The notes: a model not told the origin generated them from the sequence alone. DNA of 26,581 bases from Methanobacteriota archaeon (GCA_005878635.1 VBLS01000170.1:1-26581); one strand, 5' to 3'. Shown: positions 7,024-15,446, numbered from the stretch's first letter. Numbers and translations: made by a program.

Positions 7024-9410
7024 CCCGTCGGCAAGTCCGGTGCAACGGCGATCGGAGCGGGTTTCTTCTTCCTCGGAGCCCGCTTCGGGGCGACCTTCCC
7101 CTCGGCCGCCTTCTTCCGCTTGCCTTCCTTGGCGGGGCATTTCATGTTGAGGCACAGGACCCACGGCGGCCGACCGCGGGAGATGACCTTGATCACGGGG
7201 TGGTTGCAGGCCTTGCAACGATCCGTCGTGGGCACGATGAGACCGCGCTGGGGAAGCGGATAGGAGTTGTCGCAGTTCGGGTAGTTCGAGCATCCGACGA
7301 ATCGCTTCCCGTAGTTCCCATGGCGTATCGAGAGTTCACCGGTGCCGCACTTCTCGCACGATCCGATGAAATTCCGCTCCCGGACCGTGGGGCAATCGGA
7401 CGCGACGCAGTAGGTCGTCGTCCGACCGCGATCCGTGTGTTTGATCATCGGAGCGCCGCACTCCGGACAGTTTTCCTCGGCGCCCTGGATGATGCCGATC
7501 TGCGGCAGCGGGTGCGTGTTCCGGCAGGCCGGATAACGGTCGCAACCGAGGAATCGCGATCCACGCCTCGATCGGATGACCGTGAGGTTCCCTTCCTTGC
7601 ATACGTTGCACTTGCCGATGTAATTCTGCTCCCGGAGTGCGGCCTCGATCTCCTGGCCGATCGCCTCGCGGTTGGCCTGCAAGGTCTCCAAGACCTCGCT
7701 GAGCATTTGCTGGGACTCCCGGACGACGTCCTCGCGCGCCCGGACGCCGGTCGCAATGCCCTCCATGTCCGCCTCGAGGTGGGCCGTCATCTCCGGCTGC
7801 GTGATCCGTTCGGCATGGTCTTCGAGGGCCTCGATCACCGCCCGCCCGCTCGTCGTGGGCCGCGGGTACTTCCCTTCGATGAACTTGCGATCGTAGAGTT
7901 TCTTGAGGATGTCGTGCCGCGTGGACTTGGTCCCCAGGCCGAGTCGTTCCATCTCCTGGATGAGGGATCCTTCGCTGTATCGCGCGGGCGGCTTCGTTCG
8001 ATCCTCGCGGACCGTGACGTCCCCGACGCGGTCGAGCGACTCTCCGGCGATCAGCACCGGCAAGTTCGTTTCGCGGACGGTCCAGTACGGATAGTATTTC
8101 CTCCACCCGGGATCCTTGATGCGGTATCCCTCGGCGTGGAACGGCTGGCCGCCGAGATCGATCTTCGTTTCCGAGGTCTCCGCGAGCGCGTTCGGGGCGA
8201 CCGTCGCGAAGAACCGCCGGACCACGAGTTCGTAGATCGCCCAGTGGTCGTTCCGTTTCACCTTGTCGCGACCGACCCCTTGGACGGGATAGACCGGCGG
8301 ATGGTCCGTCGTCTCCATCCGCCCTCGGCTCGGCGCGATCCGTTCTTGCGCCGCGAGGGTGCGCGCCTCTGCCGCGAACGGTGAATCCTGCAATTTCTCG
8401 AGGACGGTCCGAAGGTTCACCGAGGACGGATACACCGTATTGTCCGTCCGAGGATAGGAGATGTAGCCGGACTGGTAGAGGTCCTCCGCGATCTTCATCG
8501 CTTGGGCGGCCCCGAACCCGAGGCGGTTGGCCTCCGTCACGAACATCGTCGTGTTGAAGGGAGGAGGCGGGCGCTCTTCGCGCTCGTTCTGAATGTATTC
8601 CCGGACCAGGCCTTGCTTCGCCTTCGAAGCCGCATCGAGGGCCGCCTCGGCCTCGCTCCGCGCCCAGTAGGGACCGTGCTCGTGGTCGACGTCGAATTCG
8701 ACCGCGGAGCCGTCCACGTCCTTGCGGAACCGCGCGTGGAGCGTCCAGTAATCCTGCGGGACGAAGTCCTCGATCTCCCGCTCCCGATCGACGATCAGGG
8801 CAAGGCTCGGACTCTGCACGCGGCCCACGGAGAGGTAGTCCCGACCGAGCTGGTTCGACGCGATCGAGAGGAAGCGCGTGAGGACCGCGCCCCAGGCGAG
8901 GTCCACGGATTGGCGGGACTCGGCCGACCATGCGAGCGGATGATCGACCTCCACGAGATTCGCGAACGCGCGCTCGATATCCCACTTCGTCAAGGCGGAG
9001 AAGCGAGCCCGGCGCACCCGGATGTCGGGCCGGACTTCAAGGATCAGGCCGAGCGCCTCGACCCCAATCAGCTCACCCTCGCGGTCGAAGTCCGTGGCGA
9101 TGATGACCTCGTCCGCGTCCACGCCCAGTTTCTTCAGGGCGGCGCCGATCTTCCCGGCGGTCACGACCTTCTGCGGTTCCGCCCAGACCAGCTCCTTCAG
9201 GTCGACCCGGGCCCAGTCGTTGAGGGCCTCAGGGTAGTCGAGGTTGATGATGTGGCCACGGAGGCCCACGACCTTGGTGGAATCCTCTCCGCGGACGAAC
9301 TCGAAGACGGAGGTGCCCTCCACATTCGTCCGCTTGGCCTTCCCGTCGCTGAGGATGGTCGCGATGCGGACCGCCGCGTTGAACTTCTCTGTCACTATGA
9401 GCCGTCGCAC
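7020..9410 (-). CDS. topA: DNA topoisomerase I (type IA), archaeal
   Basis: 796 residues. It relaxes negatively supercoiled DNA by transient cleavage of one strand. The TOPRIM domain starts at MRRLIVTEKF and carries the metal motif ATDFDREGE (about 105-113). The active-site region GYISYPRTDN places the catalytic Tyr at residue 319. The C-terminal quarter holds four zinc modules beginning CNVC, CPEC, CEKC and CKAC; modules 1 and 3 share the form C-x2-C...GCxxYPxC.(N/D)xxPLPQ, suggesting duplication of a two-module unit. A basic Lys/Arg-rich tail follows (KGKRKKAAEGKVAPKRAPRK). The start is GTG 9410. No Shine-Dalgarno is present, but the TATA box TTAAATAG is about 28 nt upstream, so the transcript should be leaderless. 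It lies 24 nt downstream of thiE. Confidence 0.95.
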   Translation of the reverse strand: MRRLIVTEKFNAAVRIATILSDGKAKRTNVEGTSVFEFVRGEDSTKVVGLRGHIINLDYPEALNDWARVDLKELVWAEPQKVVTAGKIGAALKKLGVDADEVIIATDFDREGELIGVEALGLILEVRPDIRVRRARFSALTKWDIERAFANLVEVDHPLAWSAESRQSVDLAWGAVLTRFLSIASNQLGRDYLSVGRVQSPSLALIVDREREIEDFVPQDYWTLHARFRKDVDGSAVEFDVDHEHGPYWARSEAEAALDAASKAKQGLVREYIQNEREERPPPPFNTTMFVTEANRLGFGAAQAMKIAEDLYQSGYISYPRTDNTVYPSSVNLRTVLEKLQDSPFAAEARTLAAQERIAPSRGRMETTDHPPVYPVQGVGRDKVKRNDHWAIYELVVRRFFATVAPNALAETSETKIDLGGQPFHAEGYRIKDPGWRKYYPYWTVRETNLPVLIAGESLDRVGDVTVREDRTKPPARYSEGSLIQEMERLGLGTKSTRHDILKKLYDRKFIEGKYPRPTTSGRAVIEALEDHAERITQPEMTAHLEADMEGIATGVRAREDVVRESQQMLSEVLETLQANREAIGQEIEAALREQNYIGKCNVCKEGNLTVIRSRRGSRFLGCDRYPACRNTHPLPQIGIIQGAEENCPECGAPMIKHTDRGRTTTYCVASDCPTVRERNFIGSCEKCGTGELSIRHGNYGKRFVGCSNYPNCDNSYPLPQRGLIVPTTDRCKACNHPVIKVISRGRPPWVLCLNMKCPAKEGKRKKAAEGKVAPKRAPRKKKPAPIAVAPDLPTG

Positions 9411-9434
9411 GGGACCGTTCGCAGGAAAAGGGCT

Positions 9435-9442
9435 CTATTTAA
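9435..9442 (-). promoter_or_regulatory. TATA box of topA, overlapping the thiE stop codon
   Basis: On the minus strand the sequence reads TTAAATAG, centred about 28 nt before the GTG start of topA. The last three bases (9437-9435) are the TAG stop of thiE. This gives topA its own promoter although it is adjacent to, and on the same strand as, the riboswitch-controlled thiamine genes. Confidence 0.65.
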
Positions 9443-10163
9443 CCGTTTGTTGGTGGAAGTGCTCGCCCGAGGATTCTTCGCGCGCGCGTTTTCTGTGCGG
9501 GCGCGCGTGAGGCTCCTCCGAAGGTCGGCCCTCTGAGAACGCCCGCCGAATCGCCTCCGTCGCGGCGCGCGGATCCGCGGCGTCCATGATCGCGGAGATC
9601 ACGGCGACGCCCGCGACCCCGTGCTCGGCGAGAAGGCCTGCGTTGGCCGGCGTGATGCCTCCGATCGCGAAGACCGGCAGTCGAGATCGCTTGACGACCC
9701 CGTCGAGGACGTCGAGCGGGAGCACCGGTTCGTCCGGTTTGCTTGGGCTAGGAAAGAACGGTCCCACCGCAACGTAGTTCGCGCCTGCGGCCGCCGCGGC
9801 TTCTTCCTCCCCTTCCTTTCCATAGACGGTGACGCCGACGATCGCCCGCGGCCCGAGGACCAACCGCGCGATGCGAGGCGACGGATCCTCTCGGCCGCCG
9901 TGGACGCCGTCCGCCCGGAAGCGTCGGGCCAGTTCCGGGTCATCGTTCACGATGAACGGCACGGCGTACCGGTTGCAGAGGGTCCGAAGTCCCCGGGCGG
10001 CCTCGATCCTCTCTTCCGGTGTGAAGATCTTCTTGTCGCGAAGCTGCACGATCGATGCGCCGCCTTCGAGGCTGGCTTCGACGATTGCCAACAGCCGCGA
10101 GACGGGCCGCTTCGGGGACGTGACCAGGTACACGCCGCCCAGACGGCTCCGAGGTTTTGCCAC
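9435..10163 (-). CDS. thiE: thiamine-phosphate synthase
   Basis: 242 residues, a TIM-barrel ThiE. It joins HMP-pyrophosphate and HET-phosphate (thiazole phosphate) to form thiamine phosphate. Seen motifs: GGVYLVTSPKRPVS at the start, ASIVQLRDKKIFTPEE (pyrophosphate/Mg site), PFIVNDDPELARRFRADGVH, VGVTVYG, ANYVAVGPFFPSPSKPD and PVFAIGGITPANAG. A Lys/Arg/His-rich tail of about 30 residues after IRRAFSEG is extra to the usual family length. The start is GTG 10163, 5 nt after the TGA of the AIR-synthase-like gene. The same frame stays open further upstream, but that part is only the shadow of the preceding gene. It is the second gene of the TPP-riboswitch-led unit. Confidence 0.92.
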   Translation of the reverse strand: MAKPRSRLGGVYLVTSPKRPVSRLLAIVEASLEGGASIVQLRDKKIFTPEERIEAARGLRTLCNRYAVPFIVNDDPELARRFRADGVHGGREDPSPRIARLVLGPRAIVGVTVYGKEGEEEAAAAAGANYVAVGPFFPSPSKPDEPVLPLDVLDGVVKRSRLPVFAIGGITPANAGLLAEHGVAGVAVISAIMDAADPRAATEAIRRAFSEGRPSEEPHARPHRKRAREESSGEHFHQQTVK

Positions 10164-10168
10164 GCCGC

Positions 10169-11230
10169 TCAGATGATCTCCCCCGCGAAGGCCCGGCTGA
10201 AGGCGATCCAAAACGGATCGCGGTCCGCGGGACGGAATGGCCGGCCTCGATCGGTGCACGGTTGGCCCGGTTTCGTGAAGCCGCCGATATCGGTGGCCGC
10301 GATGCCCTTCTTTCGCAGGCTCGCGAGGACCTCGTCCGCGGCATCCGCCTCCGTCGCGATCAAGAGGGTGCCTTCGCTGATCGCGTCGAGAGGCTCCATG
10401 CCGAACAGCTTGGAGACCTCGGCCACCGCGGGATCGACGATGACCTTCGTCAGGTCGACCTCGACGCCGAGGCCGGAGGCCTGGGCCATCTCCCACACCG
10501 CGTTCCGGACGCCGCCTTCCGTCGCATCGTGCATCGCGCGGACGCCGTCGCCGCGGAGCCCGACCGACGCGGCGGCCAGCGCGTCTTCGACCGTGCTCAT
10601 CGAGTCGAAGAGGGCGCGCGCCCGCATGGCGATGTCCTCGCCAAGCCGCCGGTGCACGAGCTCGGGGAAAGTGTTCGACAAGATCGCGGTCGCCTCGAGG
10701 GCCGCGGTCTTCGTCACGAGGAGGCGGTTGCCCGGCTTCGCCATGTCCGCGGTGACCCAACCATCCTTAGGCGCGGTCGCGAGGAACGTCGCTCCGCCTA
10801 CCATCGGGTAGGCGCAACCCTCGTAGCGGCCCGTGTGGCCCGTGACGATCGCCGCGCCGTACTTGCGGCATTCGCGATCGATGATCCGCAGCATCGTCTC
10901 GATCTGATCGTCCTCGATGTCCATCGGAAGGTTCCAATCCATCGTCACGTACTGCGGCGCCACGCCGGACGTGGTGAGATCCGAGGCGAGGATGTGGAAC
11001 GCGAACCAGGCGGCCCGCTCCCAACCGTACTGCGGCACGATGTAGATTGGATCCGTCGTCAGTACCAAGGCGCGCCCGTCCGGAAGGCGCACGACGCCTA
11101 CATCAACGCCGTTCGCGGGACCCACGACGACGTCGCGACGCTTCTCGCCCAAGTGGCGGGCGATCACGTTCTCGAAGAAGGCCCGGCTGACCTTGCCCAT
11201 CGGGTACTTTCTCGGCGGCGTCTCCGTCAA
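10169..11230 (-). CDS. AIR-synthase/HypE/ThiL-superfamily protein under TPP riboswitch control
   Basis: 353 residues with the two-domain AIR-synthase-related fold shared by PurM, HypE, SelD and ThiL, ATP-dependent enzymes that phosphorylate or dehydrate their substrate. Visible segments include LVLTTDPIYIVPQYGWERAA (N-domain Asp near the nucleotide site), FAFHILASDLTTSGVAPQYV, IVTGHTGRYEGCAYPMVGGA and, in the C-domain, MHDATEGGVRNAVWEMAQAS. The usual ThiL-type GDDAA motif is replaced by VGPANGVDVGVV, so it is not a standard thiamine-monophosphate kinase. A TPP riboswitch directly upstream and thiE directly downstream tie it to thiamine synthesis; a ThiL-like kinase role is an inference. The start is TTG 11230, with Shine-Dalgarno GAGGA at 11240-11244 (9-nt spacing). 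A later ATG at 11200 is an alternative. Confidence 0.82.
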   Translation of the reverse strand: MTETPPRKYPMGKVSRAFFENVIARHLGEKRRDVVVGPANGVDVGVVRLPDGRALVLTTDPIYIVPQYGWERAAWFAFHILASDLTTSGVAPQYVTMDWNLPMDIEDDQIETMLRIIDRECRKYGAAIVTGHTGRYEGCAYPMVGGATFLATAPKDGWVTADMAKPGNRLLVTKTAALEATAILSNTFPELVHRRLGEDIAMRARALFDSMSTVEDALAAASVGLRGDGVRAMHDATEGGVRNAVWEMAQASGLGVEVDLTKVIVDPAVAEVSKLFGMEPLDAISEGTLLIATEADAADEVLASLRKKGIAATDIGGFTKPGQPCTDRGRPFRPADRDPFWIAFSRAFAGEII

Positions 11231-11265
11231 TGGGAAGATTCCTCAGGGTCCGGTGGCTGAAAACA

Positions 11266-11363
11266 TCCTCGAGTTCCCTACGCCGGCATGACCCGGATCA
11301 GGTTCCAAGGGTCTATCCCTCATGCGGGATACTCTCAGCCCTTCTGGGCTCCCCGGCCTCGCC
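11266..11363 (-). ncRNA. TPP riboswitch (THI-box) aptamer
   Basis: On the minus strand the hallmark THI-box segments appear in order: GGGGAGCCC...GGGCTGAGAG, a variable hairpin TATCCC-GCATGA-GGGATA, then ACCCTTGGAACCTGATC, CCGGGTCATGCCGG and GCGTAGGGAA. Closing strands CGAG (about 11361-11358) and CTCG (11273-11270) form P1. This arrangement is the thiamine-pyrophosphate-sensing aptamer known from bacteria, plants and a few archaea, notably Thermoplasma. The TTG start of the AIR-synthase-like gene is 36 nt beyond it, with the Shine-Dalgarno in between, so control of translation initiation is the likely mode. TAGGG in the aptamer core could pair with CCCTG next to the Shine-Dalgarno; this switch model is speculative. 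A TATA-like CAAATAGC near 11411-11418 may be its promoter. Confidence 0.93.
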
Positions 11364-11450
11364 AATAGGCGAGCGGTAATGAACATTTGCTCCTGCCTCC
11401 GAATTCTCGAAAGCTATTTGCCACGCAGTCCCCGTCCCTGCTTGGAGAGG

Positions 11451-11681
11451 ATGCCCGCCACGCGGGGAATGCGCGCGATCGGTCAATGCCCTCAATGTGG
11501 CATGAATCAGATTCGCGTCGAGCGTTTCCTTCCGCTGTCGGATCGGCGGGTCATGATGGACCTGACTCCGCCAGGGAGTGATCCGGCGTGGCATCCGCAA
11601 CTGCTGTTGGCCTACATCTGCCGTTCTTGCGGCTTCGTCGAACTGTATTTCGCGCCGAACGAAACCCAGAGTCTTCTCTAG
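11451..11681 (+). CDS. small zinc-ribbon protein
   Basis: 76 residues. Two CxxC knuckles, GQCPQCGMNQIRVERF near the start and YICRSCGFVELYFAP near the end, frame a beta-rich segment with MMDLTPPGSDPAWHPQL. This is the layout of a single zinc ribbon. No specific family was recognised; such small proteins can be transcription- or ribosome-associated, or stand-alone nucleic-acid binders. Start choice: ATG 11451 follows GGAGAGG with almost no spacing. ATG 11469 is also possible. A TATA-like GCTATTTGCC at about 11411-11420 would start transcription near 11442, supporting either start. It is transcribed away from the riboswitch, so the roughly 70 nt between them carry divergent promoters. Confidence 0.65.
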   Translation: MPATRGMRAIGQCPQCGMNQIRVERFLPLSDRRVMMDLTPPGSDPAWHPQLLLAYICRSCGFVELYFAPNETQSLL

Positions 11682-11849
11682 TTGCGGGGACTGGCTCGCC
11701 TCACTCCATCGGCGCGCAAGCGTTCGGGTCGATACCTAGCCCTTCGGGTCGGCCCGATGGCGGGCTATTCGCAAACCGTGTCCTTGATAAAGGACCGATG
11801 GTAGAGACGCCGGGCCGCGCAGCGGGAGCTGATTGAGGTTACCGAAGAA

Positions 11850-13322
11850 TTGGATGCGAGTCGCGAATCCGGCATCGAGGCCGGACCCAAGGTGGCCTCG
11901 CGCGTCCGTCTCGTGTTCGCCTTGGTCATCGCCGCGGTCTTCCTCGATGTCATCGACTTCTCGATTGTCCAGGTCGCCTTGCCCTCCATCCGAACGGAGT
12001 TCCTGGTGTCGCTCGCCGAGAGCCAATGGATCGTGGGCGTCTACGGAATCACGATGGCGGGCTTCTTGATGCTCAGCGGGAGGGCCGGGGACGTCTACGG
12101 CCAGAAGAAGCTGTTCGTCTTTGGCGTCGTCCTGTTCACCGTCGCTTCGCTCACGGGCGGCCTGGCCCCGTCCCTCCTCGCCTTGGTCATCTCAAGGGCC
12201 GTCCAGGGCATCGGCGCGGCGATCTCCTCCGTCACGGCTCTATCGATCTTCGTAGCCCTCTTTCCGGAGGGCAAGGCGAGGAACCGGGCCCTCGGGGTCT
12301 TCATCGCCGTCCTCTCGGCCGGATTCGCGGCGGGATCGATCAGCGGAGGCGTCCTCACGATGGGCCTCGGTTGGCGGTCGGTCATGTTCGTGAATGTCCC
12401 GATCGGAACCGGGGTGGCGATCCTGTCTCGCCGGTTCCTCCCTGAGGCCTCAGGTCGTGCCGCAATTCGACATCTGGATCTGGCGGGTGCGCTCACCGTG
12501 ACCAGCGGACTGATGCTCCTCGTCTATGCGCTGACGAATGCCGCGAGTGACGGCTTCCTTTCGATCCCGACGTTGGTGCCCCTCGTTGTCGCGTTAGTCG
12601 TCCTCGCCGCCTTCCTCGTTATCGAATCTCGTTCGAAGGCCCCGCTGTTGCCCCTCGGATTCCTCCGGAGAGGGAGCGTCCTGAACGCGAACGTCCTCGC
12701 GCTCCTGCTGACGACTTCGATGGTCGGCCCCGGATTCATCTTGACGATCTACATGCAACAGATTCTGGGTTACTCGCCCCTCTACGCCGGCCTGGCCTTT
12801 CTCCCGCCTGCGCTGATTTTCTTATTCGCTGGAGGGTGGGGCTCGTCTCGGATCGTCAACCGGTTCGGCGTCCGCCGCGTCCTGATCGGATCGACCGCCT
12901 TGGTCGCGGTGGGCCTCGCCCTCCTGACGGGCATTTCCGTCGGCGGGAGCTATCTCGGGATGCTCCCCGGCATTCTGCTCTGGTCTCTGGGCGCGAGCAT
13001 CGGCCTTCCTGCGCTCAGCATCGCGGCGCTCGCCGGGACCCAACCGGGGGAGGAAGGTCTCGCTTCGGGGCTCATCAGCACCTCGCAGCGCGTCGGCTTC
13101 CCCTTGGGCCTGGCCGTCTTGCTGACCGTCGTGGGGGCGGTCGACCCAGCCCCGATCGGAGCGGACTTGTCCGCCTCCGCCGCGGCGGTGGTCATGGGAT
13201 TCCGTTTCGCGTTCCTCGCCGCCGCGGTGCTGGCCGTAGTCGCGGTGGCCCTGGCGTTCCGAATCAAGGAGATGCGAGGTCCGACCGAAGGAGCCGCCGC
13301 GGGCGACTTCACACCGCAGTGA
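11850..13322 (+). CDS. DHA2-type MFS drug/proton antiporter (EmrB/QacA family)
   Basis: 490 residues of mostly hydrophobic helices, the length expected for a 14-helix major facilitator of the DHA2 group. After a short polar N-terminus the first helix carries FLDVIDFSIVQVALPSIR, the D1 motif (LDxTIVNVALP-like) typical of 14-TM exporters. Loop 2-3 has motif A as GRAGDVYGQKK. An Arg-containing helix 4 segment (ISRAVQGIGAAISS) and SAGFAAGSISGG follow. Such proteins expel cationic or lipophilic drugs, dyes or metabolites in exchange for protons at the cytoplasmic membrane. The start is TTG 11850 with GAGGT about 10 nt upstream; TTGATAAAGG near 11783-11792 may be the TATA box. No regulator gene is adjacent. 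The substrate is unknown. Confidence 0.92.
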   Translation: MDASRESGIEAGPKVASRVRLVFALVIAAVFLDVIDFSIVQVALPSIRTEFLVSLAESQWIVGVYGITMAGFLMLSGRAGDVYGQKKLFVFGVVLFTVASLTGGLAPSLLALVISRAVQGIGAAISSVTALSIFVALFPEGKARNRALGVFIAVLSAGFAAGSISGGVLTMGLGWRSVMFVNVPIGTGVAILSRRFLPEASGRAAIRHLDLAGALTVTSGLMLLVYALTNAASDGFLSIPTLVPLVVALVVLAAFLVIESRSKAPLLPLGFLRRGSVLNANVLALLLTTSMVGPGFILTIYMQQILGYSPLYAGLAFLPPALIFLFAGGWGSSRIVNRFGVRRVLIGSTALVAVGLALLTGISVGGSYLGMLPGILLWSLGASIGLPALSIAALAGTQPGEEGLASGLISTSQRVGFPLGLAVLLTVVGAVDPAPIGADLSASAAAVVMGFRFAFLAAAVLAVVAVALAFRIKEMRGPTEGAAAGDFTPQ

Positions 13323-13410
13323 GCCGTTGCTTGCTGAGTCCTCCTCGAGCCGTTGAATTCCTTCGAGATCAGGTCGTTGTCGACGCCCCGCCAAAAGGAT
13401 GTTGGTGCTG

Positions 13411-14277
13411 TCACGAGGTCGAAGCCAGGAGGGTCGCGACTTCGGACGGATACTGGGCGACCGGAACGCCGGCATCCGCGAAGGCCTTCATCTTCGATTC
13501 GGCCGTCCCTTTGCCCGCCTGGATGATCGCCCCCGCGTGCCCCATCCGTTTTCCCGGAGGCGCGCTGCGACCGGCGACGTAGGCCACCACCGGCTTCGTG
13601 ACCTTCCGTCGGATGAAATCGGCCGCTTCTTCCTCGGCCGTCCCGCCGATCTCCCCCACGAGCACAATGCGCTTCGTCGCCCGATCCTTCTGGAACCAGG
13701 CGAGGGCCTCCACCATGCTCGTGCCGATGATCGGGTCGCCTCCGATCCCGATGCACGTCGTCTGGCCGAAGCCCGCCTGGGTCATCGCGTTCACGATTTC
13801 GTAGGTCAAGGTGCCGCTCCGAGAGATGACGCCCGCGTCCCCTTCTTTGAAAAGGAGGTTGGGCATGATCCCCATCTTCGCTTGCCCGGGAGACGCGAGG
13901 CCGGGACAATTGGGCCCGATGACCGTCGTCCCCTTGCTCCGCGCATACGGCATGAGATCGAGCGAGTCATGGAACGGAATCCTTTCCGTCACGATGACGA
14001 GGAGCTTGATGCCGGCCTCGACCGCTTCGACGGCGGCGTCCTTCGCGTACGGCGCCGGGACGAAGAGCATCGACGCATTCGCCTTTCGCTTCCGGACGGC
14101 GTCGGCCACCCGATCGAACACGGGCACGCCCTCGACCTTGGTGCCGGCCTTCCCCGGTGTCACGCCGGCCACAACCTTCGTCCCGAAGTCGAGCATCGCG
14201 CGCGTGTGGAACTGGCCCTGATGGCCCGTGATGCCTTGCACGACGACGCGAGCCTTCTTCGTCAGGAGGACGGCCAG
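13411..14277 (-). CDS. sucD: succinate-CoA ligase, alpha subunit, with apparent CTG start
   Basis: Succinyl-CoA synthetase alpha subunit (NDP-forming), working with SucC to interconvert succinyl-CoA and succinate with substrate-level phosphorylation. Read from CTG 14277 it is 288 residues, the normal family length, beginning (L)AVLLTKKARVVVQGITGHQG, equivalent to the usual MAILVDKKTRVLVQGITG. The CoA-binding domain is N-terminal. RSGTLTYEI and the phosphohistidine H247 in RMGHAGAII are present. The first canonical start, GTG 14241, would delete the first beta strand. CTG 14277 begins 1 nt after the sucC TAG and has Shine-Dalgarno GGGAGG about 7-8 nt upstream, so a CUG start with translational coupling is the best reading. 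Confidence 0.93.
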   Translation of the reverse strand: MAVLLTKKARVVVQGITGHQGQFHTRAMLDFGTKVVAGVTPGKAGTKVEGVPVFDRVADAVRKRKANASMLFVPAPYAKDAAVEAVEAGIKLLVIVTERIPFHDSLDLMPYARSKGTTVIGPNCPGLASPGQAKMGIMPNLLFKEGDAGVISRSGTLTYEIVNAMTQAGFGQTTCIGIGGDPIIGTSMVEALAWFQKDRATKRIVLVGEIGGTAEEEAADFIRRKVTKPVVAYVAGRSAPPGKRMGHAGAIIQAGKGTAESKMKAFADAGVPVAQYPSEVATLLASTS

Positions 14278-14278
14278 A

Positions 14279-15388
14279 CTAGAGACCTCCCGACTTGACT
14301 CGCACCGCGAGTTCGGCGGCTTCCTCGATCGTTTCCGCGGGATGCGTCCCTACGGACCGCAGGATCTCTTTCGCGACGGCTTCGTTCACTCCCTTGATCC
14401 GGGCCACGACGGGCACCTTGGCGTGCATCTCGTCGATCGCCTGCTTCACGCCCGTCGCGACCGTGTCCGCCTTCGTGATCCCGCCGAAGATGTTCACGAG
14501 GATCACGGACGGGTTTGCCTTGATCAGGAGTTCGAAGGCCTGCTTCACCTTTGCCGGATCGTCCGTGCCGCCGAGGTCCAGGAAGACGCCGCCCCTCCCT
14601 CCCTTGAGGGCCAAGGCATCGAGCGTGGCCATCGTCAGGCCCGCGCCGTTCGCGATGACGCCGATGTCCCCGTCCAGCTGGATGAAGACGATGCCCTTGT
14701 CGTGCGCCTCCTGCTCCAGCGGCGTCCGGTCCTGGTCCAGGTTCGCGTACTCTGGATGGCGGTATTCCGCGTTGTCGTCGATCACGAGCTTCGCGTCGCC
14801 CGCGATCACGCGGCCATCTCCCGTCACGATGAGGGGATTGATCTCGACCAGTTCCGCGTCCTCCTTCCGGAAGAGCTCGTAAGCGCGGCGGGCGATCGAG
14901 GCGACCTGCTCGGCGATATCCCGCTCGAGCGAAAGCGCGCCCGCCAGCGACCGAAGGATGTACGGCTGGAGCCCGATCATCGCGGGGACGTGTTCCATGG
15001 ATAGGTCCTCCCGCGGGACGTCCTCCACGTCCATGCCGCCCATCGCCGTGGTCATGAGGAGCGGCTCCCGCGCGGACCGATCGATCGTGAGGCCGAGGTA
15101 CAGTTCCTTCGCGATCGAGAGGCGCTCCTCGAGGTACACCTGCTTCACCTGATACCCGTGGATGTCCATGCCGAGGATCTGGCCCGCGACCTCGCGTGCC
15201 TCCTCCAACGTCTCCGCGGGCCGAATGCCGCCGGCCTTGCCGCGGCCTCCGACGAGGACCTGCGCCTTCACCATGCACGGGAGGGGAGGGTCCGTGATCT
15301 CATCCGGCTTCGAGGCCACGATGCCGCGGGGGACCGGGATTCCGTAGCGGGCGAAGATCTCCTTCGCCTTGTGTTCGAGGAACTTCAT
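14279..15388 (-). CDS. sucC: succinate-CoA ligase, beta subunit
   Basis: 369 residues, ATP-grasp beta subunit that binds the nucleotide and, with SucD, makes the succinyl-CoA synthetase of the TCA cycle. Starts MKFLEHKAKEIFARYGIPVP. Family blocks seen: MVKAQVLVGGRGKAGGIR (ATP-grasp), ELVEINPLIV with the Mg-binding Glu/Asn, GAGLTMATLDAL, FLDLGGTDDPAKVKQAF and ILVNIFGGITKAD. The ATG at 15388 has no Shine-Dalgarno; a TATA-like GGCTAAAGG near 15420-15428 is about 36 nt upstream. It precedes sucD directly (stop and next start 1 nt apart) and follows ilvE after 58 nt. Confidence 0.95.
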   Translation of the reverse strand: MKFLEHKAKEIFARYGIPVPRGIVASKPDEITDPPLPCMVKAQVLVGGRGKAGGIRPAETLEEAREVAGQILGMDIHGYQVKQVYLEERLSIAKELYLGLTIDRSAREPLLMTTAMGGMDVEDVPREDLSMEHVPAMIGLQPYILRSLAGALSLERDIAEQVASIARRAYELFRKEDAELVEINPLIVTGDGRVIAGDAKLVIDDNAEYRHPEYANLDQDRTPLEQEAHDKGIVFIQLDGDIGVIANGAGLTMATLDALALKGGRGGVFLDLGGTDDPAKVKQAFELLIKANPSVILVNIFGGITKADTVATGVKQAIDEMHAKVPVVARIKGVNEAVAKEILRSVGTHPAETIEEAAELAVRVKSGGL

Positions 15389-15446
15389 CGCGGACCCGCT
15401 TCGCGATGACGCGGCGTTCCTTTAGCCTTGCCTTCGCGGCGCGGAC

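Noticed and set aside
10164..10760. Upstream extension of the thiE frame
   Set aside because: It overlaps the AIR-synthase-like gene in another frame and reads as low-complexity sequence. ThiE homology begins right after GTG 10163.
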